64,000 nt of DNA, from the NCBI GenBank assembly GCA_950106755.1, contig CATNNA010000003.1, forward strand, positions 434,001 to 498,000, written 5' to 3'. The stretch is from Climacium dendroides. Its lineage: Eukaryota > Streptophyta > Bryopsida > Hypnales > Climaciaceae. This document shows positions 1 through 10,228 of the stretch, piece after piece. Both the position numbers and the translations under genes were made by a program. Every line of letters begins with the position of its first letter. Position 1 is the stretch's first letter. The notes beneath the pieces were generated by a model. It was given only the letters and a program-made list of their open reading frames with translations. It made no database searches and was not told the DNA's origin.

Positions 1-59
1 ATAATTAGGATTCATGGAAAAACTTAATTTTAAGACAACCTTATTGCTTCCCCACACTT

Positions 60-76
60 TTTCAATTGGAATGGGT
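60..76 (+). other. CENP-B-box-like 17-mer (degenerate), in essentially every monomer
   Basis: In the first monomer, bases 60-76 read TTTCAATTGGAATGGGT. The functional CENP-B core is nTTCGnnnnAnnCGGGn. This site matches six of the nine core positions (TTC at 2-4 and GGG at 14-16). It differs at position 5 (A for G), position 10 (G for A) and position 13 (T for C). Changes 5 and 13 are what deamination of the two box CpGs would produce. The motif is almost invariant across the array; copies at 19493-19685 and 21813-22005 have a T for C before 'aattgg', and the 195-bp copies differ just upstream. Binding is not implied, and chance resemblance is possible. Confidence 0.3.
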
Positions 77-119
77 TTAAAAAAAGCACTCTAAAAATCA
101 TGCTGTATTTAATAGAAAC

Positions 120-144
120 CAAACCAATAAATTATATCGGTTTG
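120..144 (+). other. Inverted repeat 1: CAAACC / GGTTTG, 13-base loop (families A and D)
   Basis: Bases 120-125 (CAAACC) are the reverse complement of 139-144 (GGTTTG), separated by 13 A/T-rich bases. The dyad is intact in family A ('atcggtttg') and family D ('gtcggtttg'). It is broken in families B and W, where the right arm reads 'gctttg'. A six-base stem with this loop is weak as a cruciform, so its importance would rest on being repeated in a long array. Confidence 0.5.
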
Positions 145-150
145 ACGTGG
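143..150 (+). promoter_or_regulatory. TGACGTGG motif, possible bZIP-type site in nearly every monomer
   Basis: TGACGTGG occurs at 143-150 of the first monomer and at the matching place in almost all copies of every family. The ACGT core with this flank is the recognised bZIP type: animal XBP1/ATF6 unfolded-protein-response elements and plant C/G-box hybrids. A minority of family A copies read 'tgacgtgcaagc' instead (for example 37842-38034, 41124-41316 and 51547-51739), and 'cttcgacg' copies lose the first T. Function is inference only; conservation could reflect homogenisation alone. Confidence 0.2.
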
Positions 151-579
151 AAGCATGTCCAAAAACGTAACACACAAGTTGCAATTGTTCAAAATAATTA
201 GGATTCATGGAAAAACTTAATTTTAAGACAACCTTATTGCTTCCCCACACTTTTTCAATTGGAATGGGTTTAAAAAAAGCACTCTAAAAATCATGCTATA
301 TTTAATAGAAACCAAACCAATAAATTATATCGGTTTGACGTGGAAGCATGTCCAAAAACGTAACACACAAGTTGCAATTGTTCAAAATAACTAGGATTCA
401 TGGAAAAACTTAATTTTAAGACAACCTTATTGCTTCCCCACACTTTTTCAATTGGAATGGGTTTAAAAAAAGCACTCTAAAAATCATGCTGTATTTAATA
501 GAAACCAAACCAATAAATTATGTCGCTTTGACGTGGAAGCATGTTCGAAAACATAATTTACAAGTTGCATATTTTCAAA

Positions 580-772
580 ATAATTAGGATTCATGGAAAA
601 ACTTAATTTTAAGACAACCTTATTGCTTCCCCACACTTTTTCAATTGGAATGGGTTTAAAAAAAGCACTCTAAAAATCATGCTGTATTTAATAGAAACCA
701 AACCAATAAATTATGTCGCTTTGACGTGGAAGCATGTTCGAAAACATAATTTACAAGTTGCATATTTTCAAA
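580..772 (+). repeat. Reference monomer, family B ('gtcgc' with 'ttcgaaaaca' tail)
   Basis: Representative of the second main family. Relative to family A it has 'gtcgc' for 'atcgg', 'atgttcgaaaacataa' for 'atgtccaaaaacgtaa', 'tttac' for 'cacac', and 'gcatatttt' for 'gcaattgtt', about 11 differences in all. These changes travel together in most copies, so they are ancient family differences and not scattered point mutations. Family B copies are interspersed with A throughout the window. Confidence 0.93.
734..747 (+). other. Inverted repeat 2: ATGTT-CGAA-AACAT (families B, W and D)
   Basis: In the monomer at 580-772, ATGTT at 734-738 is the reverse complement of AACAT at 743-747, with CGAA between them. 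The dyad is present wherever the 'ttcgaaaacat' tail is present and absent from family A, which reads 'atgtccaaaaacgt'. The centre contains the TTCGAA palindrome. Together with inverted repeat 1, most monomers have at least one short dyad and family D has both. Confidence 0.5.
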
Positions 773-1158
773 ATAATTAGGATTCATGGAAAAACTTAAT
801 TTTAAGACAACCTTATTGCTTCCCCACACTTTTTCAATTGGAATGGGTTTGAAAAAAGCACTCTAAAAATCATGCTGTATTTAATAGAAACCAAACCAAT
901 AAATTATATCGGTTTGACGTGGAAGCATGTCCAAAAACGTAACACACAAGTTGCAATTGTTCAAAATAATTAGGATTCATGGAAAAACTTAATTTTAAGA
1001 CAACCTTATTGCTTCCCCACACTTTTTCAATTGGAATGGGTTTAAAAAAAGCACTCTAAAAATCATGCTGTATTTAATAGAAACCAAACCAATAAATTAT
1101 ATCGGTTTGACGTGGAAGCATGTCCAAAAACGTAACACACAAGTTGCAATTGTTCAAA

Positions 1159-1351
1159 ATAACTAGGATTCATGGAAAAACTTAATTTTAAGACAACCTT
1201 ATTGCTTCCCCACACTTTTTCAATTGGAATGGGTTTAAAAAAAGCACTCTAAAAATCATGCTGTATTTAATAGAAACCAAACCAATAAATTATGTCGCTT
1301 TGACGTGGAAGCATGTTCGAAAACATAATTTACAAGTTGCAATTGTTCAAA
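1159..1351 (+). repeat. Mosaic monomer: B body with A-type 3' end
   Basis: The monomer carries 'gtcgc' and 'ttcgaaaacataatttac' (B) but ends 'gcaattgttc' (A), and is followed by a 'tgagg' junction that otherwise follows A-like or mosaic tails. The switch point lies between the 'ttac' and 'gcaa' markers, within about 15 bases. It is a likely product of gene conversion or unequal exchange between families. Confidence 0.85.
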
Positions 1352-1930
1352 ATAATGAGGATTCATGGAAAAACTTAATTTTAAGACAACCTTATTGCTT
1401 CCCCACACTTTTTCAATTGGAATGGGTTTAAAAAAAGCACTCTAAAAATCATGCTGTATTTAATAGAAACCAAACCAATAAATTATATCGGTTTGACGTG
1501 GAAGCATGTCCAAAAACGTAACACACAAGTTGCAATTGTTCAAAATAATTAGGATTCATGGAAAAACTTAATTTTAAGACAACCTTATTGCTTCCCCACA
1601 CTTTTTCAATTGGAATGGGTTTAAAAAAAGCACTCTAAAAATCATGCTATATTTAATAGAAACCAAACCAATAAATTATATCGGTTTGACGTGGAAGCAT
1701 GTCCAAAAACGTAACACACAAGTTGCAATTGTTCAAAATAACTAGGATTCATGGAAAAACTTAATTTTAAGACAACCTTATTGCTTCCCCACACTTTTTC
1801 AATTGGAATGGGTTTAAAAAAAGCACTCTAAAAATCATGCTGTATTTAATAGAAACCAAACCAATAAATTATGTCGCTTTGACGTGGAAGCATGTTCGAA
1901 AACATAATTTACAAGTTGCATATTTTCAAA

Positions 1931-2123
1931 ATAATTAGGATTCATGGAAAAACTTAATTTTAAGACAACCTTATTGCTTCCCCACACTTTTTCAATTGGA
2001 ATGGGTTTAAAAAAAGCACTCTAAAAATCATGCTGTATTTAATAGAAACCAAACCAATAAATTATGTGGCTTTGACGTGGAAGCATGTTCGAAAACATAA
2101 TTTACAAGTTGCATATTTTCAAA
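1931..2123 (+). repeat. Reference monomer, family W ('gtggc' subtype of B)
   Basis: Identical in type to family B except that 'gtcgc' reads 'gtggc', which removes one CpG. W copies often occur as adjacent pairs, for example 1931-2316 and in the 9-monomer units at 30122-36683. The pairing suggests that a dimer containing two W monomers was amplified as a block. Confidence 0.9.
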
Positions 2124-2316
2124 ATAATTAGGATTCATGGAAAAACTTAATTTTAAGACAACCTTATTGCTTCCCCACACTTTTTCAATTGGAATGGGTT
2201 TAAAAAAAGCACTCTAAAAATCATGCTGTATTTAATAGAAACCAAACCAATAAATTATGTGGCTTTGACGTGGAAGCATGTTCGAAAACATAATTTACAA
2301 GTTGCATATTTTCAAA

Positions 2317-2509
2317 ATAATTAGGATTCATGGAAAAACTTAATTTTAAGACAACCTTATTGCTTCCCCACACTTTTTCAATTGGAATGGGTTTAAAAAA
2401 AGCACTCTAAAAATCATGCTGTATTTAATAGAAACCAAACCAATAAATTATGTCGCTTTGACGTGGAAGCATGTCCAAAAACGTAACACACAAGTTGCAT
2501 ATTTTCAAA
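2317..2509 (+). repeat. Mosaic monomer: 'gtcgc' + 'tccaaaaacg' + 'gcatatttt'
   Basis: The centre of the tail is A-type ('tccaaaaacgtaacacac') flanked by B-type markers on both sides ('gtcgc' upstream and 'gcatattttc' downstream). It therefore looks like a short conversion tract of under about 60 bases inserted into a B monomer. It has neither inverted repeat 1 nor inverted repeat 2. The same combination, coupled to 'aacag', is later amplified at 25291-25483, 27223-27415 and in the 9-monomer units. Confidence 0.85.
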
Positions 2510-2895
2510 ATAATTAGGATTCATGGAAAAACTTAATTTTAAGACAACCTTATTGCTTCCCCACACTTTTTCAATTGGAATGGGTTTAAAAAAAGCACTC
2601 TAAAAATCATGCTGTATTTAATAGAAACCAAACCAATAAATTATATCGGTTTGACGTGGAAGCATGTCCAAAAACGTAACACACAAGTTGCAATTGTTCA
2701 AAATAATTAGGATTCATGGAAAAACTTAATTTTAAGACAACCTTATTGCTTCCCCACACTTTTTCAATTGGAATGGGTTTAAAAAAAGCACTCTAAAAAT
2801 CATGCTGTATTTAATAGAAACCAAACCAATAAATTATATCGGTTTGACGTGGAAGCATGTCCAAAAACGTAACACACAAGTTGCAATTGTTCAAA

Positions 2896-3087
2896 ATAAC
2901 TAGGATTCATGGAAAAACTTAATTTTAAGACAACCTTATTGCTTCCCAAACTTTTTCAATTGGAATGGGTTTAAAAAAAGCACTCTAAAAATCATGCTGT
3001 ATTTAATAGAAACCAAACCAATAAATTATATCGGTTTGACGTGGAAGCATGTCCAAAAACGTAACACACAAGTTGCAATTGTTCAAA
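2896..3087 (+). repeat. 192-bp monomer with one-base deletion
   Basis: Family A monomer in which 'gcttccccacac' is reduced to 'gcttcccaaac', a net loss of one base. It is the only monomer I found shorter than 193. It shifts the phase of all later copies by one base, which confirms that the rest of the first 19 kb has no other net length change. Confidence 0.9.
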
Positions 3088-6000
3088 ATAATTAGGATTC
3101 ATGGAAAAACTTAATTTTAAGACAACCTTATTGCTTCCCCACACTTTTTCAATTGGAATGGGTTTAAAAAAAGCACTCTATAAATCATGCTGTATTTAAT
3201 AGAAACCAAACCAATAAATTATGTCGCTTTGACGTGGAAGCATGTTCGAAAACATAATTTACAAGTTGCATATTTTCAAAATAATTAGGATTCATGGAAA
3301 AACTTAATTTTAAGACAACCTTATTGCTTCCCCACACTTTTTCAATTGGAATGGGTTTAAAAAAAGCACTCTAAAAATCATGCTGTATTTAATAGAAACC
3401 AAACCAATAAATTATATCGGTTTGACGTGGAAGCATGTCCAAAAACGTAACACACAAGTTCCAATTGTTCAAAATAATTAAGATTCATGGAAAAACTTAA
3501 TTTTAAGACAACCTTATTGCTTCCCCACACTTTTTCAATTGGAATGGGTTTAAAAAAAGCACTCTAAAAATCATGCTGTATTTAATAGAAACCAAACCAA
3601 TAAATTATATCGGTTTGACGTGGAAGCATGTCCAAAAACGTAACACACAAGTTGCAATTGTTCAAAATAATTAGGATTCATGGAAAAACTTAATTTTAAG
3701 ACAACCTTATTGCTTCCCCACACTTTTTCAATTGGAATGGGTTTAAAAAAAGCACTCTAAAAATCATGCTATATTTAATAGAAACCAAACCAATAAATTA
3801 TATCGGTTTGACGTGGAAGCATGTCCAAAAACGTAACACACAAGTTGCAATTGTTCAAAATAACTAGGATTCATGGAAAAACTTAATTTTAAGACAACCT
3901 TATTGCTTCACCACACTTTTTCAATTGGAATGGGTTTAAAAAAAGCACTCTAAAAATCATGCTGTATTTAATAGAAACCAAACCAATAAATTATGTCGCT
4001 TTGACGTGGAAGCATGTTCGAAAACATAATTTACAAGTTGCATATTTTCAAAATAATTAGGATTCATGGAAAAACTTAATTTTAAGACAACCTTATTGCT
4101 TCCCCACACTTTTTCAATTGGAATGGGTTTAAAAAAAGCACTCTAAAAATCATGCTGTATTTAATAGAAACCAAACCAATAAATTATGTGGCTTTGACGT
4201 GGAAGCATGTTCGAAAACATAATTTACAAGTTGCATATTTTCAAAATAATTAGGATTCATGGAAAAACTTAATTTTAAGACAACCTTATTGCTTCCCCAC
4301 ACTTTTTCAATTGGAATGGGTTTAAAAAAAGCACTCTAAAAATCATGCTGTATTTAATAGAAACCAAACCAATAAATTATGTCGCTTTGACGTGGAAGCA
4401 TGTTCGAAAACATAATTTACAAGTTGCATATTTTCAAAATAATTAGGATTCATGGAAAAACTTAATTTTAAGACAACCTTATTGCTTCCCCACACTTTTT
4501 CAATTGGAATGGGTTTAAAAAAAGCACTCTAAAAATCATGCTGTATTTAATAGAAACCAAACCAATAAATTATATCGGTTTGACGTGGAAGCATGTCCAA
4601 AAACGTAACACACAAGTTGCAATTGTTCAAAATAATTAGGATTCATGGAAAAACTTAATTTTAAGACAACCTTATTGCTTCCCCACACTTTTTCAATTGG
4701 AATGGGTTTAAAAAAAGCACTCTAAAAATCATGCTGTATTTAATAGAAACCAAACCAATAAATTATGTCGCTTTGACGTGGAAGCATGTTCGAAAACATA
4801 ATTTACAAGTTGCATATTTTCAAAATAATTAGGATTCATGGAAAAACTTAATTTTAAGACAACCTTATTGCTTCCCCACACTTTTTCAATTGGAATGGGT
4901 TTAAAAAAAGCACTCTAAAAATCATGCTGTATTTAATAGAAACCAAACCAATAAATTATATCGGTTTGACGTGGAAGCATGTCCAAAAACGTAACACACA
5001 AGTTGCAATTGTTCAAAATAATTAGGATTCATGGAAAAACTTAATTTTAAGACAACCTTATTGCTTCCCCACACTTTTTCAATTGGAATGGGTTTAAAAA
5101 AAGCACTCTAAAAATCATGCTGTATTTAATAGAAACCAAACCAATAAATTATATCGGTTTGACGTGGAAGCATGTCCAAAAACGTAACACACAAGTTGCA
5201 ATTGTTCAAAATAATTAGGATTCATGGAAAAACTTAATTTTAAGACAACCTTATTGCTTCCCCACACTTTTTCAATTGGAATGGGTTTAAAAAAAGCACT
5301 CTAAAAATCATGCTGTATTTAATAGAAACCAAACCAATAAATTATATCGGTTTGACGTGGAAGCATGTCCAAAAACGTAACACACAAGTTGCAATTGTTC
5401 AAAATAATTAGGATTCATGGAAAAACTTAATTTTAAGACAACCTTATTGCTTCCCCACACTTTTTCAATTGGAATGGGTTTAAAAAAAGCACTCTAAAAA
5501 TCATGCTGTATTTAATAGAAACCAAACCAATAAATTATGTCGCTTTGACGTGGAAGCATGTTCGAAAACATAATTTACAAGTTGCATATTTTCAAAATAA
5601 TTAGGATTCATGGAAAAACTTAATTTTAAGACAACCTTATTGCTTCCCCACACTTTTTCAATTGGAATGGGTTTAAAAAAAGCACTCTAAAAATCATGCT
5701 GTATTTAATAGAAACCAAACCAATAAATTATATCGGTTTGACGTGGAAGCATGTCCAAAAACGTAACACACAAGTTGCAATTGTTCAAAATAATTAGGAT
5801 TCATGGAAAAACTTAATTTTAAGACAACCTTATTGCTTCCCCACACTTTTTCAATTGGAATGGGTTTAAAAAAAGCACTCTAAAAATCATGCTGTATTTA
5901 ATAGAAACCAAACCAATAAATTATGTCGCTTTGACGTGGAAGCATGTTCGAAAACATAATTTACAAGTTGCATATTTTCAAAATAATTAGGATTCATGGA

Positions 6001-6175
6001 AAAACTTAATTTTAAGACAACCTTATTGCTTCCCCACACTTTTTCAATTGGAATGGGTTTAAAAAAAGCACTCTAAAAATCATGCTGTATTTAATAGAAA
6101 CCAAACCAATAAATTATGTCGCTTTGACGTGGAAGCATGTTCGAAAACATAATTTACAAGTTGCATATTTTCAAA

Positions 6176-7719
6176 ATAATTAGGATTCATGGAAAAACTT
6201 AATTTTAAGACAACCTTATTGCTTCCCCACACTTTTTCAATTGGAATGGGTTTAAAAAAAGCACTCTAAAAATCATGCTGTATTTAATAGAAACCAAACC
6301 AATAAATTATATCGGTTTGACGTGGAAGCATGTCCAAAAACGTAACACACAAGTTCCAATTGTTCAAAATAATTAGGATTCATGGAAAAACTTAATTTTA
6401 AGACAACCTTATTGCTTCCCCACACTTTTTCAATTGGAATGGGTTTAAAAAAAGCACTCTAAAAATCATGCTGTATTTAATAGAAACCAAACCAATAAAT
6501 TATATCGGTTTGACGTGGAAGCATGTCCAAAAACGTAACACACAAGTTGCAATTGTTCAAAATAATTAGGATTCATGGAAAAACTTAATTTTAAGACAAC
6601 CTTATTGCTTCCCCACACTTTTTCAATTGGAATGGGTTTAAAAAAAGCACTCTAAAAATCATGCTGTATTTAATAGAAACCAAACCAATAAATTATATCG
6701 GTTTGACGTGGAAGCATGTCCAAAAACGTAACACACAAGTTGCAATTGTTCAAAATAATTAGGATTCATGGAAAAACTTAATTTTAAGACAACCTTATTG
6801 CTTCCCCACACTTTTTCAATTGGAATGGGTTTAAAAAAAGCACTCTAAAAATCATGCTGTATTTAATAGAAACCAAACCAATAAATTATATCGGTTTGAC
6901 GTGGAAGCATGTCCAAAAACGTAACACACAAGTTGCAATTGTTCAAAATAATTAGGATTCATGGAAAAACTTAATTTTAAGACAACCTTATTGCTTCCCC
7001 ACACTTTTTCAATTGGAATGGGTTTAAAAAAAGCACTCTAAAAATCATGCTGTATTTAATAGAAACCAAACCAATAAATTATGTCGCTTTGACGTGGAAG
7101 CATGTTCGAAAACATAATTTACAAGTTGCATATTTTCAAAATAATTAGGATTCATGGAAAAACTTAATTTTAAGACAACCTTATTGCTTCCCCACACTTT
7201 TTCAATTGGAATGGGTTTAAAAAAAGCACTCTAAAAATCATGCTGTATTTAATAGAAACCAAACCAATAAATTATGTCGCTTTGACGTGGAAGCATGTTC
7301 GAAAACATAATTTACAAGTTGCATATTTTCAAAATAATTAGGATTCATGGAAAAACTTAATTTTAAGACAACCTTATTGCTTCCCCACACTTTTTCAATT
7401 GGAATGGGTTTAAAAAAAGCACTCTAAAAATCATGCTGTATTTAATAGAAACCAAACCAATAAATTATGTCGCTTTGACGTGGAAGCATGTTCGAAAACA
7501 TAATTTACAAGTTGCATATTTTCAAAATAATTAGGATTCATGGAAAAACTTAATTTTAAGACAACCTTATTGCTTCCCCACACTTTTTCAATTGGAATGG
7601 GTTTAAAAAAAGCACTCTAAAAATCATGCTGTATTTAATAGAAACCAAACCAATAAATTATGTCGCTTTGACGTGGAAGCATGTTCGAAAACATAATTTA
7701 CAAGTTGCATATTTTCAAA
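6176..7719 (+). repeat. 8-monomer segment opened by a 'gttcc' marker copy
   Basis: Order: A with 'aagttccaattg', A, A, A, then four B. The 'gttcc' substitution (for 'gttgc') serves as a segment marker: the next such copy starts exactly eight monomers later at 7720. The A-run followed by a B-run recurs in the following segment, indicating shared descent. Confidence 0.8.
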
Positions 7720-10228
7720 ATAATTAGGATTCATGGAAAAACTTAATTTTAAGACAACCTTATTGCTTCCCCACACTTTTTCAATTGGAATGGGTTTAAA
7801 AAAAGCACTCTAAAAATCATGCTGTATTTAATAGAAACCAAACCAATAAATTATATCGGTTTGACGTGGAAGCATGTCCAAAAACGTAACACACAAGTTC
7901 CAATTGTTCAAAATAATTAGGATTCATGGAAAAACTTAATTTTAAGACAACCTTATTGCTTCCCCACACTTTTTCAATTGGAATGGGTTTAAAAAAAGCA
8001 CTCTAAAAATCATGCTGTATTTAATAGAAACCAAACCAATAAATTATATCGGTTTGACGTGGAAGCATGTCCAAAAACGTAACACACAAGTTGCAATTGT
8101 TCAAAATAATTAGGATTCATGGAAAAACTTAATTTTAAGACAACCTTATTGCTTCCCCACACTTTTTCAATTGGAATGGGTTTAAAAAAAGCACTCTAAA
8201 AATCATGCTGTATTTAATAGAAACCAAACCAATAAATTATATCGGTTTGACGTGGAAGCATGTCCAAAAACGTAACACACAAGTTGCAATTGTTCAAAAT
8301 AACTAGGATTCATGGAAAAACTTCATTTTAAGACAACCTTATTGCTTCCCCACACTTTTTCAATTGGAATGGGTTTAAAAAAAGCACTCTAAAAATCATG
8401 CTGTATTTAATAGAAACCAAACCAATAAATTATATCGGTTTGACGTGGAAGCATGTCCAAAAACGTAACACACAAGTTGCAATTGTTCAAAATAATTAGG
8501 ATTCATGGAAAAACTTAATTTTAAGACAACCTTATTGCTTCCCCACACTTTTTCAATTGGAATGGGTTTAAAAAAAGCACTCTAAAAATCATGCTGTATT
8601 TAATAGAAACCAAACCAATAAATTATGTCGCTTTGACGTGGAAGCATGTTCGAAAACATAATTTACAAGTTGCATATTTTCAAAATAATTAGGATTCATG
8701 GAAAAACTTAATTTTAAGACAACCTTATTGCTTCCCCACACTTTTTCAATTGGAATGGGTTTAAAAAAAGCACTCTAAAAATCATGCTGTATTTAATAGA
8801 AACCAAACCAATAAATTATATCGGTTTGACGTGGAAGCATGTCCAAAAACGTAACACACAAGTTGCATATTTTCAAAATAATTAGGATTCATGGAAAAAC
8901 TTAATTTTAAGACAACCTTATTGCTTCCCCACACTTTTTCAATTGGAATGGGTTTAAAAAAAGCACTCTAAAAATCATGCTGTATTTAATAGAAACCAAA
9001 CCAATAAATTATATCGGTTTGACGTGGAAGCATGTCCAAAAACGTAACACACAAGTTGCAATTGTTCAAAATAATTAGGATTCATGGAAAAACTTAATTT
9101 TAAGACAACCTTATTGCTTCCCCACACTTTTTCAATTGGAATGGGTTTAAAAAAAGCACTCTAAAAATCATGCTGTATTTAATAGAAACCAAACCAATAA
9201 ATTATATCGGTTTGACGTGGAAGCATGTCCAAAAACGTAACACACAAGTTGCAATTGTTCAAAATAATTAGGATTCATGGAAAAACTTAATTTTAAGACA
9301 ACCTTATTGCTTCCCCACACTTTTTCAATTGGAATGGGTTTAAAAAAAGCACTCTAAAAATCATGCTGTATTTAATAGAAACCAAACCAATAAATTATAT
9401 CGGTTTGACGTGGAAGCATGTCCAAAAACGTAACACACAAGTTGCAATTGTTCAAAATAATTAGGATTCATGGAAAAACTTAATTTTAAGACAACCTTAT
9501 TGCTTCCCCACACTTTTTCAATTGGAATGGGTTTAAAAAAAGCACTCTAAAAATCATGCTGTATTTAATAGAAACCAAACCAATAAATTATGTCGCTTTG
9601 ACGTGGAAGCATGTTCGAAAACATAATTTACAAGTTGCATATTTTCAAAATAATTAGGATTCATGGAAAAACTTAATTTTAAGACAACCTTATTGCTTCC
9701 CCACACTTTTTCAATTGGAATGGGTTTAAAAAAAGCACTCTAAAAATCATGCTGTATTTAATAGAAACCAAACCAATAAATTATGTCGCTTTGACGTGGA
9801 AGCATGTTCGAAAACATAATTTACAAGTTGCATATTTTCAAAATAATTAGGATTCATGGAAAAACTTAATTTTAAGACAACCTTATTGCTTCCCCACACT
9901 TTTTCAATTGGAATGGGTTTAAAAAAAGCACTCTAAAAATCATGCTGTATTTAATAGAAACCAAACCAATAAATTATGTCGCTTTGACGTGGAAGCATGT
10001 TCGAAAACATAATTTACAAGTTGCATATTTTCAAAATAATTAGGATTCATGGAAAAACTTAATTTTAAGACAACCTTATTGCTTCCCCACACTTTTTCAA
10101 TTGGAATGGGTTTAAAAAAAGCACTCTAAAAATCATGCTGTATTTAATAGAAACCAAACCAATAAATTATGTCGCTTTGACGTGGAAGCATGTTCGAAAA
10201 CATAATTTACAAGTTGCATATTTTCAAA
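7720..10228 (+). repeat. 13-monomer segment with 'gttcc' and 'cttcatt' markers
   Basis: Order: A(gttcc), A, A, A with C-junction and 'cttcatttta', B, A/B mosaic, three A, four B. The 'cttcatt' change at 8324 and the 'gttcc' change at 7900 recur 2,509 bp (13 x 193) later at 10833 and 10409. That is good evidence that the whole segment and the next one are related copies of unequal length. Confidence 0.85.
8685..8877 (+). repeat. Mosaic monomer: A body with B-type 3' end
   Basis: Family A markers 'atcgg' and 'tccaaaaacgtaacacac' are followed by the B-type ending 'gcatattttc'. It is the reciprocal arrangement to the monomer at 1159-1351. A second copy of this combination is at 12352-12544. The breakpoint falls in the shared 'aagttgca' stretch. 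Confidence 0.85.

Larger units (their letters stand above)
99..157 (+). other. Long-spaced inverted repeat CATGCT / AGCATG
   Basis: CATGCT at 99-104 and AGCATG at 152-157 are reverse complements 47 bases apart. Both arms are conserved in nearly all monomers of every family. The left arm is lost in the few 'catgttgta' copies (monomers starting 12738, 13896, 14089, 19300 and 21618). The arms are too short and too far apart for a strong structural claim. Confidence 0.3.
1..193 (+). repeat. Reference monomer, family A ('atcgg' with 'tccaaaaacg' tail)
   Basis: First complete copy, used here to number monomer positions. Family A is marked by 'attatatcgg' at 131-140, 'atgtccaaaaacgtaa' at 155-170 and 'gcaattgttc' at 181-190. 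By my tally roughly 150 of 331 monomers carry the 'atcgg' marker, nearly all with this tail. The 5' two thirds (positions 1-118) are almost invariant across families: 'catggaaaaac', 'cccacac', 'caattggaatggg', a run of seven A at 79-85 and 'catgctg'. The repeat start is arbitrary; it was chosen because the window begins there. Confidence 0.95.

Noticed and set aside
14..94. A 26-codon ATG open frame starting 'ATGGAAAAACTT' in most monomers on the + strand, ending at 'CTCTAA'
   Set aside because: At about 31% G+C an open run of this length after an ATG is expected fairly often by chance. The start is lost in 'catagaaa' copies, the frame is shifted in 195-bp copies and the stop is lost in 'actcc' copies, with no ribosome-binding or coding signature.
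116..125. 'gaaaccaaacc' as a telomere-like repeat
   Set aside because: It is only two imperfect units within each monomer, does not match TTAGGG, TTTAGGG or TTAGG types in either strand, and is not itself expanded.
126..131. AATAAA polyadenylation signal in each monomer
   Set aside because: The hexamer is present, but such hexamers are frequent in A/T-rich DNA and there is no gene or transcript boundary to attach it to.
98..283. An open stretch of about 62 codons on the - strand that spans two monomers and stays open in both A and B families
   Set aside because: It is closed by a TGA in every 'aacagaaatc' copy. Because 193 is not a multiple of 3, no frame can continue through the array. There is no recognisable protein, so it is most likely chance.
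3088..3280. TATA-box-like 'ctctataaatc' in one monomer
   Set aside because: A single A to T change in one copy ('ctctaaaaatc' elsewhere) with no gene downstream; treated as a private point mutation.
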